A DNA stretch of 64,000 nucleotides from Agromyces allii (lineage in GTDB: Bacteria; Actinomycetota; Actinomycetes; Actinomycetales; Microbacteriaceae). Of this stretch, positions 52,197-61,302 are shown in pieces. Where the stretch lies: positions 62,001 to 126,000 of the forward strand of contig NZ_WBIN01000013.1 in the NCBI RefSeq assembly GCF_009749385.1, written 5' to 3'. The notes under the pieces were generated by a model. The model saw only the letters and a list, made by a program, of their open reading frames with translations. It had not been told where the DNA came from and searched no databases. Position 1 is the stretch's first letter. The number at the start of each line of letters is the position of its first letter. Both the position numbers and the translations under genes were made by a program.

Positions 52197-53773
52197 CCGC
52201 CGCGCTCGTGCCCCTCGTGGTGCTGCTGCCCCTGCTGGGTGCGGCATCCGCCCTGATCCTCGGGCGCCACCGTCGTGCACAGATGCTCGTGAGCACCGCG
52301 GTGCTCGCGGCCGTCGTCGTGATCGCCTCGGTGCTGCTCGCGGTCGTCGACGCGGGCGAGCCGATCGCGGTGAACGTGGGTGCCTGGCCCGCGCCGTTCG
52401 GCATCGTGCTCGTCGTCGACCGGCTCTCGGCGATCATGCTGCTCGTCTCGGCGATCGTGCTGCTCGTCGTGCTCGTGTACGCGGTCGGGCAGGGTGTCGC
52501 CGACCGCCACCGCGAGACGCCGGTGTCGATCTTCCACCCGAGCTACCTGATCCTGTCGGCGGGCGTGTTCAACGCGTTCATCGCGGGCGACCTGTTCAAC
52601 CTCTACGTCGGGTTCGAGATCCTGCTCTCGGCGAGCTACGTGCTGCTGACGCTCGGCGGCACGGGCGAGCGCATCCGCGCGGGCGTCACGTACATCATCG
52701 TGAGCCTCGTCTCGTCGCTCTTCTTCCTCAGCGCGATCGCGCTCATCTACGGCGCCACCGGCACGGCGAACATCGCGCAGCTCTCGGTGCGCATCGGGGC
52801 GCTGCCCGAGAACGTGCAGCTCATCCTGCACCTGCTGCTGCTCATCGCGTTCGGCATCAAGGCGGCCGTCTTCCCGCTGTCGTTCTGGCTGCCCGACTCG
52901 TACCCGACCGCGCCGGCGCCGGTCACCGCGGTGTTCGCGGGCCTGCTCACGAAGGTCGGCGTCTACGCGATCATCCGCACCGAGACCGTGATCTTCTCGG
53001 AGCAGGACCTCTCGTTGCTGCTCATGGTCATCGGCGGGCTCACGATGGTCATCGGCATCCTGGGTGCGCTCACGCAGGCCGACATCAAGCGACTGCTCTC
53101 GTTCACGCTGGTCAGCCACATCGGCTACATGATCTTCGGCATCGCGCTCGGAACCCAGCTCGGCATGGCCGCGACGATCTACTACGTGGTGCACCACATC
53201 ACCGTGCAGACGACGCTCTTCCTCACGACCGGACTCATCGAGCGCTTCGGCGGCGCGACCTCGATCAACCGGCTCGCCGGCCTGCTGAAGGCGTCGCCGT
53301 TCCTCGCGATCCTGTTCTTCATCCCGGCGCTGAACCTCGGCGGCATCCCGCCGTTCTCCGGGTTCCTCGGCAAGGCCGGCCTCTTCCTCGCCGGCGGCGA
53401 GCAGGCCGCGGCCGATCCGGCGACCGCCTGGCTCGTCTGGGTCGTCATCGCGGCCGGCGCCATCACCTCGCTGATCACCCTCTACGCACTCACGCGATTC
53501 TGGAACATGGCGTTCTGGCGCGGGCGCGAGGAGCTCGACGGCTACGAGTCGGTGCTGCTCGGCTCGGTGCTCGAGGCCCCCGAGGGCGCGACCGTCACGG
53601 CCACGAAGACGACTCCGCGACTCATGGTCGCCGCGACGACCGTGCTCGTGGTCGTCACGGTGCTGCTGACGGTGTTCGCCGGCCCGCTGTTCGGGCTCGC
53701 CGACCGCGCGGCGGCCGACCTCGTCGACCCGTCGTCGTACGTCTCCCTCGTGTTCCCCGGAGGTGTGCAATGA
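52193..53773 (+). CDS. mrpD: Mrp antiporter subunit D
   Basis: This 526-residue NuoM/N-like protein has about 14 helices. Conserved charged residues sit in LFNLYVGFEILLSASYVLLT (Glu142) and LIAFGIKAAVFPLSFWLPDS (Lys223), followed by TAPAPVTAVFAGLLTKVGVY and ADIKRLLSFTLVSHIGYMIF. With MrpA it forms the ion-translocating part of the antiporter. ATGA overlaps join it to mrpC and mrpE. Confidence 0.95.
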   Translation: MTAALVPLVVLLPLLGAASALILGRHRRAQMLVSTAVLAAVVVIASVLLAVVDAGEPIAVNVGAWPAPFGIVLVVDRLSAIMLLVSAIVLLVVLVYAVGQGVADRHRETPVSIFHPSYLILSAGVFNAFIAGDLFNLYVGFEILLSASYVLLTLGGTGERIRAGVTYIIVSLVSSLFFLSAIALIYGATGTANIAQLSVRIGALPENVQLILHLLLLIAFGIKAAVFPLSFWLPDSYPTAPAPVTAVFAGLLTKVGVYAIIRTETVIFSEQDLSLLLMVIGGLTMVIGILGALTQADIKRLLSFTLVSHIGYMIFGIALGTQLGMAATIYYVVHHITVQTTLFLTTGLIERFGGATSINRLAGLLKASPFLAILFFIPALNLGGIPPFSGFLGKAGLFLAGGEQAAADPATAWLVWVVIAAGAITSLITLYALTRFWNMAFWRGREELDGYESVLLGSVLEAPEGATVTATKTTPRLMVAATTVLVVVTVLLTVFAGPLFGLADRAAADLVDPSSYVSLVFPGGVQ

Positions 53774-54420
53774 CGACGGGCCCGACGACCGATTCGGTCC
53801 CCACGGTCAACCGGTGGTGGAGCGTGTGGCGCCAGCTCCCGCTGCTCGTCGCACTCGTGGCGCTGTGGTGCTTCCTCTGGGACCACATCGACCTGCTCAC
53901 GATCGTCTCCGGCATCGTGCTCGCGGTGCTCGTGACCCGCGCCCTCTACCTGCCGCCCGTCCTGCTCAGCGGCCGCTTCAACCCGTGGCGGGGTCTGCTG
54001 CTCGGACTCCGCATGATGTTCGACGTGGTCGTCGCCTCGCTGCAGGTCGCGTGGTTCTCGATCAACCCGTGGTGGAAGCCGATGAACTCGATCATCGCCG
54101 TGCAGCTGCTGACCCGGTCCGACCTCGTGACCACGCTCACCGCCGAGGCCATCTCGGTCGTGCCCGGCACCGTCGTGGTCGACATCGACCGGGAACGCGG
54201 CCTGCTCTACCTGCACGCGCTCGGCACGCGCACGGCCGCGGATCTCGAGCGCACCCACCGCGAGGTGCTCGGCACCGAGGAGCGCATCGTGCTCGCCATC
54301 GGCACGCACGCCCAGGCCGAGTCCGTCCGCGAGGCGCGTCGCGCCCGGCGCGCCCAGGGCCGACCGGGCCGCACCCGAGACATCCCGTCCCGAGACATCC
54401 GTTCGAAGGAGGACCGATGA
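53770..54420 (+). CDS. mrpE: Mrp antiporter subunit E
   Basis: The 216-residue protein has two or three N-terminal helices (QLPLLVALVALWCFLWDHID, LLTIVSGIVLAVLVTRALYL) and the MrpE motif ISVVPGTVVVDIDRERGLLY with LYLHALGTR. A basic C-terminal tail of ~35 residues (EARRARRAQGRPGRTR) is longer than usual. It is required for complex assembly in other bacteria. The start overlaps the mrpD stop. Confidence 0.93.
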   Translation: MTTGPTTDSVPTVNRWWSVWRQLPLLVALVALWCFLWDHIDLLTIVSGIVLAVLVTRALYLPPVLLSGRFNPWRGLLLGLRMMFDVVVASLQVAWFSINPWWKPMNSIIAVQLLTRSDLVTTLTAEAISVVPGTVVVDIDRERGLLYLHALGTRTAADLERTHREVLGTEERIVLAIGTHAQAESVREARRARRAQGRPGRTRDIPSRDIRSKEDR

Positions 54421-54689
54421 GCTTCCTCACGCTCGCGAGCATCGTCGCGGGCATCATGTTCGGCATCGGCGCGATCGCCGCGGTGATCCGCATCATCCGC
54501 GGACCGTCGATCCTCGATCGCGCCCTCGCGACCGACGTGCTCCTCGCGATCGCCATCTGCGCCCTCGGCGCCGAGATGGCCGTCAACAAGCACACCGACA
54601 CGCTCGTGGTGCTGCTCGTGCTCGCGATGTTCGCGGTCGTCGGCTCGATCTCGATCTCGCGCTACATGGGAAAGCAGGACGCCTCATGA
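54417..54689 (+). CDS. mrpF: Mrp antiporter subunit F
   Basis: This 90-residue protein has three short helices and the conserved RIIRGPSILDRALATDVLLA loop. GAEMAVNKHTDTLVVLLVLA holds charged residues typical of MrpF. ATGA overlaps join it to mrpE and mrpG. A GGAGGACC ribosome-binding site precedes the start. Confidence 0.94.
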   Translation: MSFLTLASIVAGIMFGIGAIAAVIRIIRGPSILDRALATDVLLAIAICALGAEMAVNKHTDTLVVLLVLAMFAVVGSISISRYMGKQDAS

Positions 54690-55042
54690 GCGCCGCGGAG
54701 ATCGCCGTCGGCCTGCTCATCGTGGTGAGCGGGTTCCTGTCGATGGCCGCGGGCATCGGCATCGTGCGGTTCCCCGACGTGCTCACGCGGCTGCACGCCG
54801 CAACCAAGCCGCAGGTGCTCGGCCTCGCCGCGGTGCTCGTCGCGATCGTCGTGCAGGTGCCGACCTGGGGCGTGCTGACGACCGTCGTGCTCATCATGAC
54901 GTTCCAGCTGCTCACGCAGCCGATGACCGCGCACATGCTCGGGCGCGCCGCCTACCGCAGCGACCACGTGCGCCGCGACCTGCTCATCGAAGACGAGCTC
55001 GACCGCGACATCGCCGCGCACGACCAGCAGGGCAGCCGCTGA
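54686..55042 (+). CDS. mrpG: Mrp antiporter subunit G
   Basis: The 118-residue protein has three helices with the MrpG signature MAAGIGIVRFPDVLTRLHAA and PQVLGLAAVLVAIVVQVPTW, plus a short charged tail. It is the last gene of the operon. Mrp operons support Na+ tolerance and alkaline pH growth. Confidence 0.94.
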   Translation: MSAAEIAVGLLIVVSGFLSMAAGIGIVRFPDVLTRLHAATKPQVLGLAAVLVAIVVQVPTWGVLTTVVLIMTFQLLTQPMTAHMLGRAAYRSDHVRRDLLIEDELDRDIAAHDQQGSR

Positions 55043-55201
55043 GTCCCGGTTCACGCGTGCGCTGAGGACTGCGGGCGTCGGCATCGGATGCCGCAGATCA
55101 GCCGGTTGGCTCACGACGTTGCAGGTGTGGTTTGATCTCCCTATCTGCTCCGCGGTGCACGCGAGGGAGCGACGATGCCGTGACCTCCGAGGAGCTCCCC
55201 G

Positions 55202-57154
55202 ATGACCCGACTCCGCACGTCGACGCCGCGTGCACGACTGCTCGCCGCCCTCGTGCTGATCCTCCTCGCGGCGGGTCTCCTGCACCCGTTCGAGACGGAG
55301 CCCGCGGCCGCTGCGAGCGGCACCGGCGTGATCTCGGGCATCGTGACCGCCCCCGGTGCCAAGCCGCTCGCGGGCATCGGCGTGTTCCTCAAGGGGGCCG
55401 ATGACCAGCCCTACACGTACCGCACGCACACCTTCACCGATGCCGCCGGACGCTACTCCTTCGGGGCGCTCGAGGCCGACCGGTACAAGGTGCTGTTCCA
55501 ACCCCAATCCGAACGGCCGACGGGCGACTACGTGATGGAGTGGTGGCAGAACGCCTCCTCCGAATCGACGGCCTCGGTGATCACGCTGGCATCCGGCGCG
55601 ACGAAGGACGCCGTGAACGCGGAACTGACTCCAGGCGCGTCGATCGCCGGCCGCGTCACCGACCAGGCGGGCAAGCCCATCGTGGAGGCCGTCCTGTGGG
55701 TGCGTTCGGTCTCAGGGCCCGAGTACAGCGCCGAGACCGACGGCGACGGCGTCTACAAGGTGGTCGCGCTGCCGGCCGGAACGTACACACTACAGTTCGC
55801 CTCCCCCTGGAGCGGCCCCCAGGCGATCTACGTCGACGAGTGGTGGCAGGGAGCATCGGACTCCACCACGGCTCGAAGGATCAAGCTGCTCGCGAGCGAG
55901 GCGAAGTCCGGCTTCGACGCCGAGCTGTCGACCGGGTCGACCATCAGCGGGCGTGTGCTCGATCTCGAGAACGCCCCCTTGTCCGGTGCGTTCGTCGAGG
56001 CTCAGCGGTCGGGCGGAGTCGACATCTACGAACACTTCGCGTACACCGACGGTGATGGCGAGTACTCGATCAGCGGGCTGACCGCCGGGGCCTACGACCT
56101 GACCTTCCAGTCGAAGGTCGGGATCGGCAACGACTGGTCGCACGAGGTCTGGCGCGATGCCCCATACGCCGACGACGCGACGAAGATCGTCCTCGGAGCG
56201 AACGACAACGTCGCGCTCGGCGACATGCGCATGGGCGCCCTGGCGAAGCGCCTGGCCGGCCCGAAGCGGTACGAGACGTCGGTCGAGATCTCCAAGTCGG
56301 CATTCGAGCCCGATGTGCCCGTCGTGTACATCGCGAGCGGAGAGAACTTCCCCGACGCACTCGCAGCGGCGCCGGTCGCCGGCCTCGAAGGGGGGCCGGT
56401 GCTGCTCACGAAGCCGGCGAGCCTTCCCCAGGTGGTCGCCGATGAGATCACACGACTTCGGCCGGCGAAGATCGTCGTCGTCGGCGGCGCACCCGCCGTC
56501 GACGCGGGCGTCCTCACCGCGCTCCAGAAGCTCACGACGGGCGCGGTCATCCGCATCGCGGGCGCCCGTCGATACGAGACGGCCGCGCTCGTCTCCGCCT
56601 CGCACTTCGAGCCGGGGGTTCCCGTGGTGTACCTCGCGAACGGCGAGAACTTCCCCGACGCACTGGCCGGGGCACCGTTGGCCGGGCTCGAGGAGGGCCC
56701 GGTGCTCCTCACTCCACCGACCGGGCTCTCGCCCGCTGCCGAAGCCGAGCTGCTCCGGCTCCACCCCGCGAAGGTCGTGGTGCTCGGCGGCACCCCGGCG
56801 GTCGGCGCTGCCGTGATCGATCGCGTGTCCGCGGTCACCTCCGCCACGGTCGAACGTCTCGCGGGCGTCAACCGCTACGCGACGGCGGTGGCTGTCTCGA
56901 AGGCGCGCTTCGCGTCGGGCACGCCGGTGGTGTACCTGGCGAGCGGCGAGAACTTCCCGGACGCACTCGCGGCCGCGCCGGTGGCGCTCCGCGACGGCGC
57001 ACCGATGCTCCTCACGCCTCGCGGATCGCTCCCCTCGTACGTCGCCGATGAGCTCGCCCGCCTCCGGCCCGCCAAGATCATCGTGCTCGGCGGGGACCCG
57101 ACGATCAGCTGGGAGATCCAGCATCAGCTCAGCCTTATGGCGGCCCGCTTCTAG
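55202..57154 (+). CDS. Secreted cell-wall-binding protein with CWB2 repeats and CNA-B-like domains
   Basis: The 650-residue protein has a Sec signal peptide (RLLAALVLILLAAGLLHPF, cleavage near AAAASG, ~38). Three carboxypeptidase-regulatory/CNA-B-like beta domains follow (~42-120, 130-215, 225-315; each with a GxxxGxV opening and DGxGxYxxxxLxAGxY-type end). Three cell-wall-binding repeats (CWB2, ~345-440, 445-540, 545-640) end it; each has PVVYxAxGENFPDALA and AKxxVLGG. CWB2 repeats hold proteins on the wall polymers. The beta domains are probably stalk or adhesive modules. A GAGGAG site precedes the ATG. Confidence 0.92.
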   Translation: MTRLRTSTPRARLLAALVLILLAAGLLHPFETEPAAAASGTGVISGIVTAPGAKPLAGIGVFLKGADDQPYTYRTHTFTDAAGRYSFGALEADRYKVLFQPQSERPTGDYVMEWWQNASSESTASVITLASGATKDAVNAELTPGASIAGRVTDQAGKPIVEAVLWVRSVSGPEYSAETDGDGVYKVVALPAGTYTLQFASPWSGPQAIYVDEWWQGASDSTTARRIKLLASEAKSGFDAELSTGSTISGRVLDLENAPLSGAFVEAQRSGGVDIYEHFAYTDGDGEYSISGLTAGAYDLTFQSKVGIGNDWSHEVWRDAPYADDATKIVLGANDNVALGDMRMGALAKRLAGPKRYETSVEISKSAFEPDVPVVYIASGENFPDALAAAPVAGLEGGPVLLTKPASLPQVVADEITRLRPAKIVVVGGAPAVDAGVLTALQKLTTGAVIRIAGARRYETAALVSASHFEPGVPVVYLANGENFPDALAGAPLAGLEEGPVLLTPPTGLSPAAEAELLRLHPAKVVVLGGTPAVGAAVIDRVSAVTSATVERLAGVNRYATAVAVSKARFASGTPVVYLASGENFPDALAAAPVALRDGAPMLLTPRGSLPSYVADELARLRPAKIIVLGGDPTISWEIQHQLSLMAARF

Positions 57155-57194
57155 GGCGCAGTTCGACTGGGATCCCCGCCTCGTCGAGGGCTCA

Positions 57195-57896
57195 TCACCG
57201 GATGTCGGTGGACTCCCCCTCGACGTCCGGGGAACCACCGGCCGCCCTGGCCGCCTCGGCCGCACGCGCGACCCACTTCGGCGTCTCGCCGAACCGCTGC
57301 GGGGCGATCAGCCGCCCGTTCGAGCTGTCGTCGATGAGCTGCACGAGCCGCCGCTCGCGGGTGGCCTCCTGCTTGGCCGAGATCACCCAGTGGACTGCCA
57401 GGCGCCGGTAGGTGGCGGTCGCCTGTTCGAGGAACGCGGATGCCGCGGCATCGGCCTCGAGCCTCGCGACCGCCTCGGGCGGCAGCTGCTCGTCGACGGA
57501 CTCGTGCGAGTACACGCCCGTGCGCTCTGGAGTGCGGCGCTCGTAGGCGGCCAAGCCCGCGGGGTGCATGCGCCCCTCGGCGGTGAGCCGCTCGACGTGG
57601 GCGACGTTGACCGCCGACCAGATGCTCGTCGGCTTGCGCGGAGACCAGCGCTGGCGGCGGGCGTCGTCGTCGATGCGCTGCGCGACCGAGTCGATCCAGC
57701 CGAAGCAGAGCGCCTCGGGTACGGCCTCGGCCCAGGTGAGGCCGGGATTCTCGACGTGCTTCTTGTTGAGGCCCATCCAGAGCTCGGGCGCCGAGTCGTG
57801 GTTGGCCTCGAGCCAGGCACGGAACTCCGCCGCATCGGCGAAGAAGAGCGCCGGGCGTTCGGGCGTGCCGCCCGGGGTGCCGATCGACGAAGGCAT
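57195..57896 (-). CDS. YdeI/OmpD-associated family protein
   Basis: This 233-residue protein has the YdeI core LFFADAAEFRAWLEANHDSA, ELWMGLNKKHVENPGLTWAE, EALCFGWIDSVAQRIDDDAR and RRQRWSPRKPTSIWSAVN. Ala-rich helices and a basic end follow. The biochemical role is unknown; homologues occur in many bacteria. A CAGACT box 6 nt before the ATG suggests a leaderless mRNA. Confidence 0.88.
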   Translation of the reverse strand: MPSSIGTPGGTPERPALFFADAAEFRAWLEANHDSAPELWMGLNKKHVENPGLTWAEAVPEALCFGWIDSVAQRIDDDARRQRWSPRKPTSIWSAVNVAHVERLTAEGRMHPAGLAAYERRTPERTGVYSHESVDEQLPPEAVARLEADAAASAFLEQATATYRRLAVHWVISAKQEATRERRLVQLIDDSSNGRLIAPQRFGETPKWVARAAEAARAAGGSPDVEGESTDIR

Positions 57897-57908
57897 GTGC
57901 TCAGTCTG
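57897..57908 (-). promoter_or_regulatory. Leaderless-type -10 box of the YdeI-like gene
   Basis: On the minus strand CAGACT (57903-57908) lies 6 nt before the ATG at 57896. The box abuts the stop codon of the upstream gene. Confidence 0.45.
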
Positions 57909-58619
57909 TCAGCGGCCGCCGACACCGGGACGGCGAACGGCAGCGGCCTGCGCCGGACCACCTCCGGCCCCGCCGCGTGCCCCCGCGCCGGCACCCGCGA
58001 CCTCGGGGTGCTCCGGCGGCAGCCCGTGCCGCTTGCCGTCACGCAGCAGCGCGAGGTTCCGGGTCTCCCAGTCGCGCATCTCCTGGCGCACGCCCTCGAG
58101 GATGCGGCTCTCTGGGCAGGCGGGCAACGGCTTGCCGCACGAGCAGGCGCCGGGCTTGCGCGCGTCGGGGTGGTGGAACGCCTGCACCTGCCACAGGGCG
58201 ACCATGGCGCGGTCGAGGCGTCGGTTCGTCAGCTCGGTGGCCCGCTCGGCACGGCGCACGAGCTCGCCTTCGAGGTCGCGCCGCAGCGCGGCTCCGGTCT
58301 CGCCCGATCCGTCGATCGCGCCCGCCCTCAGCTGCTCGCGCTCGGCGGTGAGCGAGGCGATCGTCGCCGCGGCCTCGGTCGCCGCCTCGTCGGCCGCCGT
58401 GCGCGCGTCGGCGGCTGCGGCATCCCGAGCCTCGACGATCGAGCGCCAGAGCGCGACGTGCTCGCGGTCGCGCCGCTCGGCCTTCTCGTCGCCGAGGTGC
58501 CGGCGGCAGTGCGTGCAGACGACCTGATCGGTGGGCGAGGCGAACACGAAGGGCTGCACGGACTCGCAGCAGAGGCACCGTGCCTCGACCTCGGAATGGA
58601 GGGGGTAGGAGTGCGGCAC
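57909..58619 (-). CDS. Unknown zinc-ribbon/coiled-coil protein
   Basis: I do not recognise this 236-residue protein. It begins with a zinc-ribbon-like pattern (EARCLCCESVQPF...QVVCTHCRRHLG, four Cys pairs spaced CxxC-x18-CxxC). A long Ala/Glu/Arg helix follows (~45-130), then another Cys cluster (GACSCGKPLPACPESRI, ~160-175). The C-terminal tail is Gly/Ala-rich. A DNA- or protein-binding role is possible. It overlaps in expression with the two small genes upstream, because gaps are 2 bp and 31 bp. Confidence 0.75.
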   Translation of the reverse strand: MPHSYPLHSEVEARCLCCESVQPFVFASPTDQVVCTHCRRHLGDEKAERRDREHVALWRSIVEARDAAAADARTAADEAATEAAATIASLTAEREQLRAGAIDGSGETGAALRRDLEGELVRRAERATELTNRRLDRAMVALWQVQAFHHPDARKPGACSCGKPLPACPESRILEGVRQEMRDWETRNLALLRDGKRHGLPPEHPEVAGAGAGARGGAGGGPAQAAAVRRPGVGGR

Positions 58620-58621
58620 GG

Positions 58622-59002
58622 TCAGTCCCGGTCTCGCATCCGGTCGCTCCGCGCGAGGAACGTGGCCGCCACGATCGTGGCGAGGCAGAGCACCACCGGC
58701 CCGACGGTCTTCGCGACATCGCCCTGCAGCGCCCCGATGTAGGTGTCGATGCCCTGCACGATGGTCATCGCCACGGCGACCGTGAGCAATGCGGCATCGG
58801 ATCGGAAGAGCGGTGCGACGAGCGCGAGCACGACCAGGGCGATGCTGCGGGATGTCGCGTACAGCGCGTCGGTGGCCTCGAGCCCGCCGTCGATGACGGC
58901 GATGATCGCGAACGTCACGCTCACGGCGGCGCTGATGAGCGTGACCGCGTAGCAGATCCAGTAGGCGGCCCCACGGGCGGCGGTGCGCGTCGATTCGCTC
59001 AT
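58622..59002 (-). CDS. Small membrane protein of unknown function
   Basis: The 126-residue protein has four hydrophobic helices (GAAYWICYAVTLISAAVSVT, RSIALVVLALVAPLF, AALLTVAVAMTIVQGIDTYI, VGPVVLCLATIVAATFLA). I do not recognise the family. It lies 2 bp before the zinc-ribbon protein gene on the same strand, so both are probably one operon. Confidence 0.75.
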   Translation of the reverse strand: MSESTRTAARGAAYWICYAVTLISAAVSVTFAIIAVIDGGLEATDALYATSRSIALVVLALVAPLFRSDAALLTVAVAMTIVQGIDTYIGALQGDVAKTVGPVVLCLATIVAATFLARSDRMRDRD

Positions 59003-59033
59003 AGGCTCAGCGTGTCCGACGCGCGGGCGCCGG

Positions 59034-59222
59034 TCAAGCGAGGCGGCGGCGCGGCCTGAAGGTCGACCTCGACGCGCGCGGTGCGGCGGAGGCCGCGCGG
59101 TCGCCGCCCTGCTCGCCCTCGAGCATGCGCTCGAGGTGCTCGCGACGACGTTCGAGGTCGCGGGCGATGCGCACCTCCTCGGCGTGCTGGAGGTGGAGGT
59201 AGCTGAGTTCCGAGATCATCAT
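59034..59222 (-). CDS. 62-residue charged helical small protein
   Basis: From ATG at 59222 the minus strand reads MMISELSYLHLQHAEEVRIA, then a charged helix (LERRREHLERMLEGE) and a basic tail, and stops at 59034. An AGGGAG ribosome-binding site lies 5 nt before the start, and codon use fits the region. The function is unknown. It heads the group with the membrane and zinc-ribbon proteins. Confidence 0.65.
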   Translation of the reverse strand: MMISELSYLHLQHAEEVRIARDLERRREHLERMLEGEQGGDRAASAAPRASRSTFRPRRRLA

Positions 59223-59356
59223 GTCGACTCCCTGTTCGTCTGGAGTCGACGTTCGTCGCTGAGGTGGCCGCCGCGTATCGGGCGATCGCCCTATTCCGAG
59301 CGCGGCCCGCCCCCGGCATCCGTTCGCCCGTCGAGTTCGACGGATCGGGCAGGGAA

Positions 59357-59389
59357 TGGGCCCGGGCGATCGCGAGTCACCCGGGCCCT
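59357..59389 (-). terminator. Terminator hairpin after the SGNH hydrolase gene
   Basis: GGGCCCGGG (59358-59366) pairs with CCCGGGCCC (59380-59388) around a 13-nt loop, about 27 nt beyond the hydrolase stop on the minus strand. Confidence 0.55.
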
Positions 59390-59415
59390 GCAGGCCGGTG
59401 GGGGGCACCGGCGGA

Positions 59416-60258
59416 TCAGGGAGCTCCGTACGGGGTCAGCGGCCAGGTGATCTCGGCGATCTTGGCCTGCCCCGCAATGCTCGGGTGGAAGTAGTCGAGC
59501 ACCGAGATCTGGCTCGACGTGAAGACGTAGTTCGCGACCGCGTTGCCGTCGAACGTGCAGTTGCGGGCGGGCGTGCACACGCGCGCGAGTGCCGCATTGA
59601 ATTCGTTGGCGCGGGCCTGCACCTGGTCGCGGCGGGCGACGTCGGCGGCGGCCGTGCTCGTCGGCTTGGCCAGCATCGACTGGCAGATGCGCCCGGCGGC
59701 CCAGACGAGCCTCGCGCCGGCCTTGCCCTTGCTGACCTCCCACATGCGCTTCAGGTTCGGGATGCTCGCCACGAAGATCTTCGCGGTCGGCTGTCCGGTG
59801 TTGACGGCCGTGATCGCGGCGAGCACCGAGGCCTCGAACGCGGCGGTCGGGGTCATGCCCGCGACCGTCGTCGTGCACGCGTCGTTCGCACCGATCTGGA
59901 TCGTGACGTACTGCGCCCGCTGCGCCACCGCGAGCTGCGCCTGCGCGGGAAGGGCTGCGGCCACCGCCCCGACGACCGAGTTGTTCGTGACGGCGAGGCT
60001 CGTCGCACCGGCCGCACGCAGTCGCGACGCGTGCGAGTTCACCGACGCGACGCTGCCGGTCGACCAGCTGTAGGTCGGACACGCCTTGTACCCGCACGCG
60101 TCGAAGGCCTGCGAGATCGAGTCGCCCAGCGCCGCGATCGACGGCGGCGGCGGTGCCGCGGCCTGCGCGGTGGTCGCACCGACGAGCGTTCCCGCGACCA
60201 GCGCGACCGCCGCGGCGGTCGCGCTCAGCACGAAACGGATCCTGCGAGGTGTGGACAC
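59416..60258 (-). CDS. Secreted SGNH/GDSL-family hydrolase
   Basis: The 280-residue protein has a signal peptide (RIRFVLSATAAAVALVAGTL, end near TAQAAAPP, ~37). It has the SGNH blocks IAALGDSISQAF (nucleophile Ser), NNSVVGAVAAALP, IQIGANDACT and a C-terminal FHPSIAGQAKIA (Asp/His dyad region). Extracellular SGNH enzymes cleave esters, lipids or carbohydrate acetates. The GTG at 60258 is the likely start because GGAAGCG precedes it. Confidence 0.9.
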   Translation of the reverse strand: MSTPRRIRFVLSATAAAVALVAGTLVGATTAQAAAPPPPSIAALGDSISQAFDACGYKACPTYSWSTGSVASVNSHASRLRAAGATSLAVTNNSVVGAVAAALPAQAQLAVAQRAQYVTIQIGANDACTTTVAGMTPTAAFEASVLAAITAVNTGQPTAKIFVASIPNLKRMWEVSKGKAGARLVWAAGRICQSMLAKPTSTAAADVARRDQVQARANEFNAALARVCTPARNCTFDGNAVANYVFTSSQISVLDYFHPSIAGQAKIAEITWPLTPYGAP

Positions 60259-60437
60259 GGCGCTTCCTTCCGCTGAACCGTGCGGCGTCGGGCCGCGCCG
60301 CACGGAATCGGGTGTGCGCGTTGCAGGGAATGCGCGCGAAATCTACGCTCCCCGGCCGCGACCGGCAACGCCCCCGAACATGGGACACCTGACGAGGATC
60401 GGATGCCGCAGACGGGCGTTCCGTCGGTCGGGTCCGC

Positions 60438-61223
60438 TCAGGCGCGACCCGTGAAGACCGGCCTGCGCTTCTGCTGGAAGGCGGCGAAGCCCTCGCGGTA
60501 GTCGTCGGTGTCGCAGAGCGCGGCCTGCGCACGGTTCTCGTCGGCCATCGACGCCCAGAGTCCGAGCCGGTCGTCGCGGATCGAGGCGACGAGCGCCTTC
60601 GAGGCGATGAACGCCTGCGTGGCCCCGGTCGCCGCGGCGGTGGCCGCGGAGCGGGCGGCATCCGTCACCTCGTCGGCGGGGAACACCCGCGAGAACAATC
60701 CGGCGGCCACGGCCTCGGCGCCCGACATGAGCCGGCCCGTGACGATGAGGTCCATGGTGCGGTGCGCGCCGAGGCGCTCGACGAAGAGCGCGTGGCCGCC
60801 GGAGTCGAGCGTCGCGCCGAGGTTCGCGAACGGCGAGCCGATCTTCGCCGTGTCGGCGACGTAGACGATGTCGCTCGCCACGAGCAGCCCGAGTCCGACG
60901 CCGAGGCAGGCTCCGTGCGCGACCGCGAACGTCGGGGCGGGGAACGCCGCCATGCGCTCGAGCAGCGGCTGCACGCGCCCGCCGAGGTAACCCAGCACGT
61001 CGTCGTCGCGCGGGTCGACGCCCGAGATGTCGCGGCCGGCGCAGAACGCGCGCCCCTCGCCGCGCAGCACGAGAGCCCGCACCTCGCCGGACTCGGCCAG
61101 GCGCTCGGCCTCGGCGTAGGCGGCGGCCAGCTCGTCGAGCGCCCGCTCGTCGAGCGCATTCAGCTTCTCCGGGGCGTTCAGCACGATCTCGACGACGCCG
61201 TCGGCCACGTTGCTCTCGATCAT
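60438..61223 (-). CDS. Enoyl-CoA hydratase/isomerase (crotonase family)
   Basis: This 261-residue crotonase has the CoA-binding AFCAGRDISGVDPRDDD (GxDxx loop), the oxyanion GACLGVGLGLLVASDIVYVA and AKIGSPFANLGATLDSGGHA. It lies downstream of paaBCDE on the same strand and probably acts on an intermediate after ring epoxidation (a PaaG- or PaaF-type step). Which of the two cannot be decided here. A GGAACG ribosome-binding site precedes the ATG. Confidence 0.88.
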   Translation of the reverse strand: MIESNVADGVVEIVLNAPEKLNALDERALDELAAAYAEAERLAESGEVRALVLRGEGRAFCAGRDISGVDPRDDDVLGYLGGRVQPLLERMAAFPAPTFAVAHGACLGVGLGLLVASDIVYVADTAKIGSPFANLGATLDSGGHALFVERLGAHRTMDLIVTGRLMSGAEAVAAGLFSRVFPADEVTDAARSAATAAATGATQAFIASKALVASIRDDRLGLWASMADENRAQAALCDTDDYREGFAAFQQKRRPVFTGRA

Positions 61224-61302
61224 GCTCGTTCCGTTCTCGTAGAGGATGGTCCGTTCGAAGGTCGGCGCACGGCCGATCGGTTGGGTCGGTCGAGTCCGGC
61301 GC

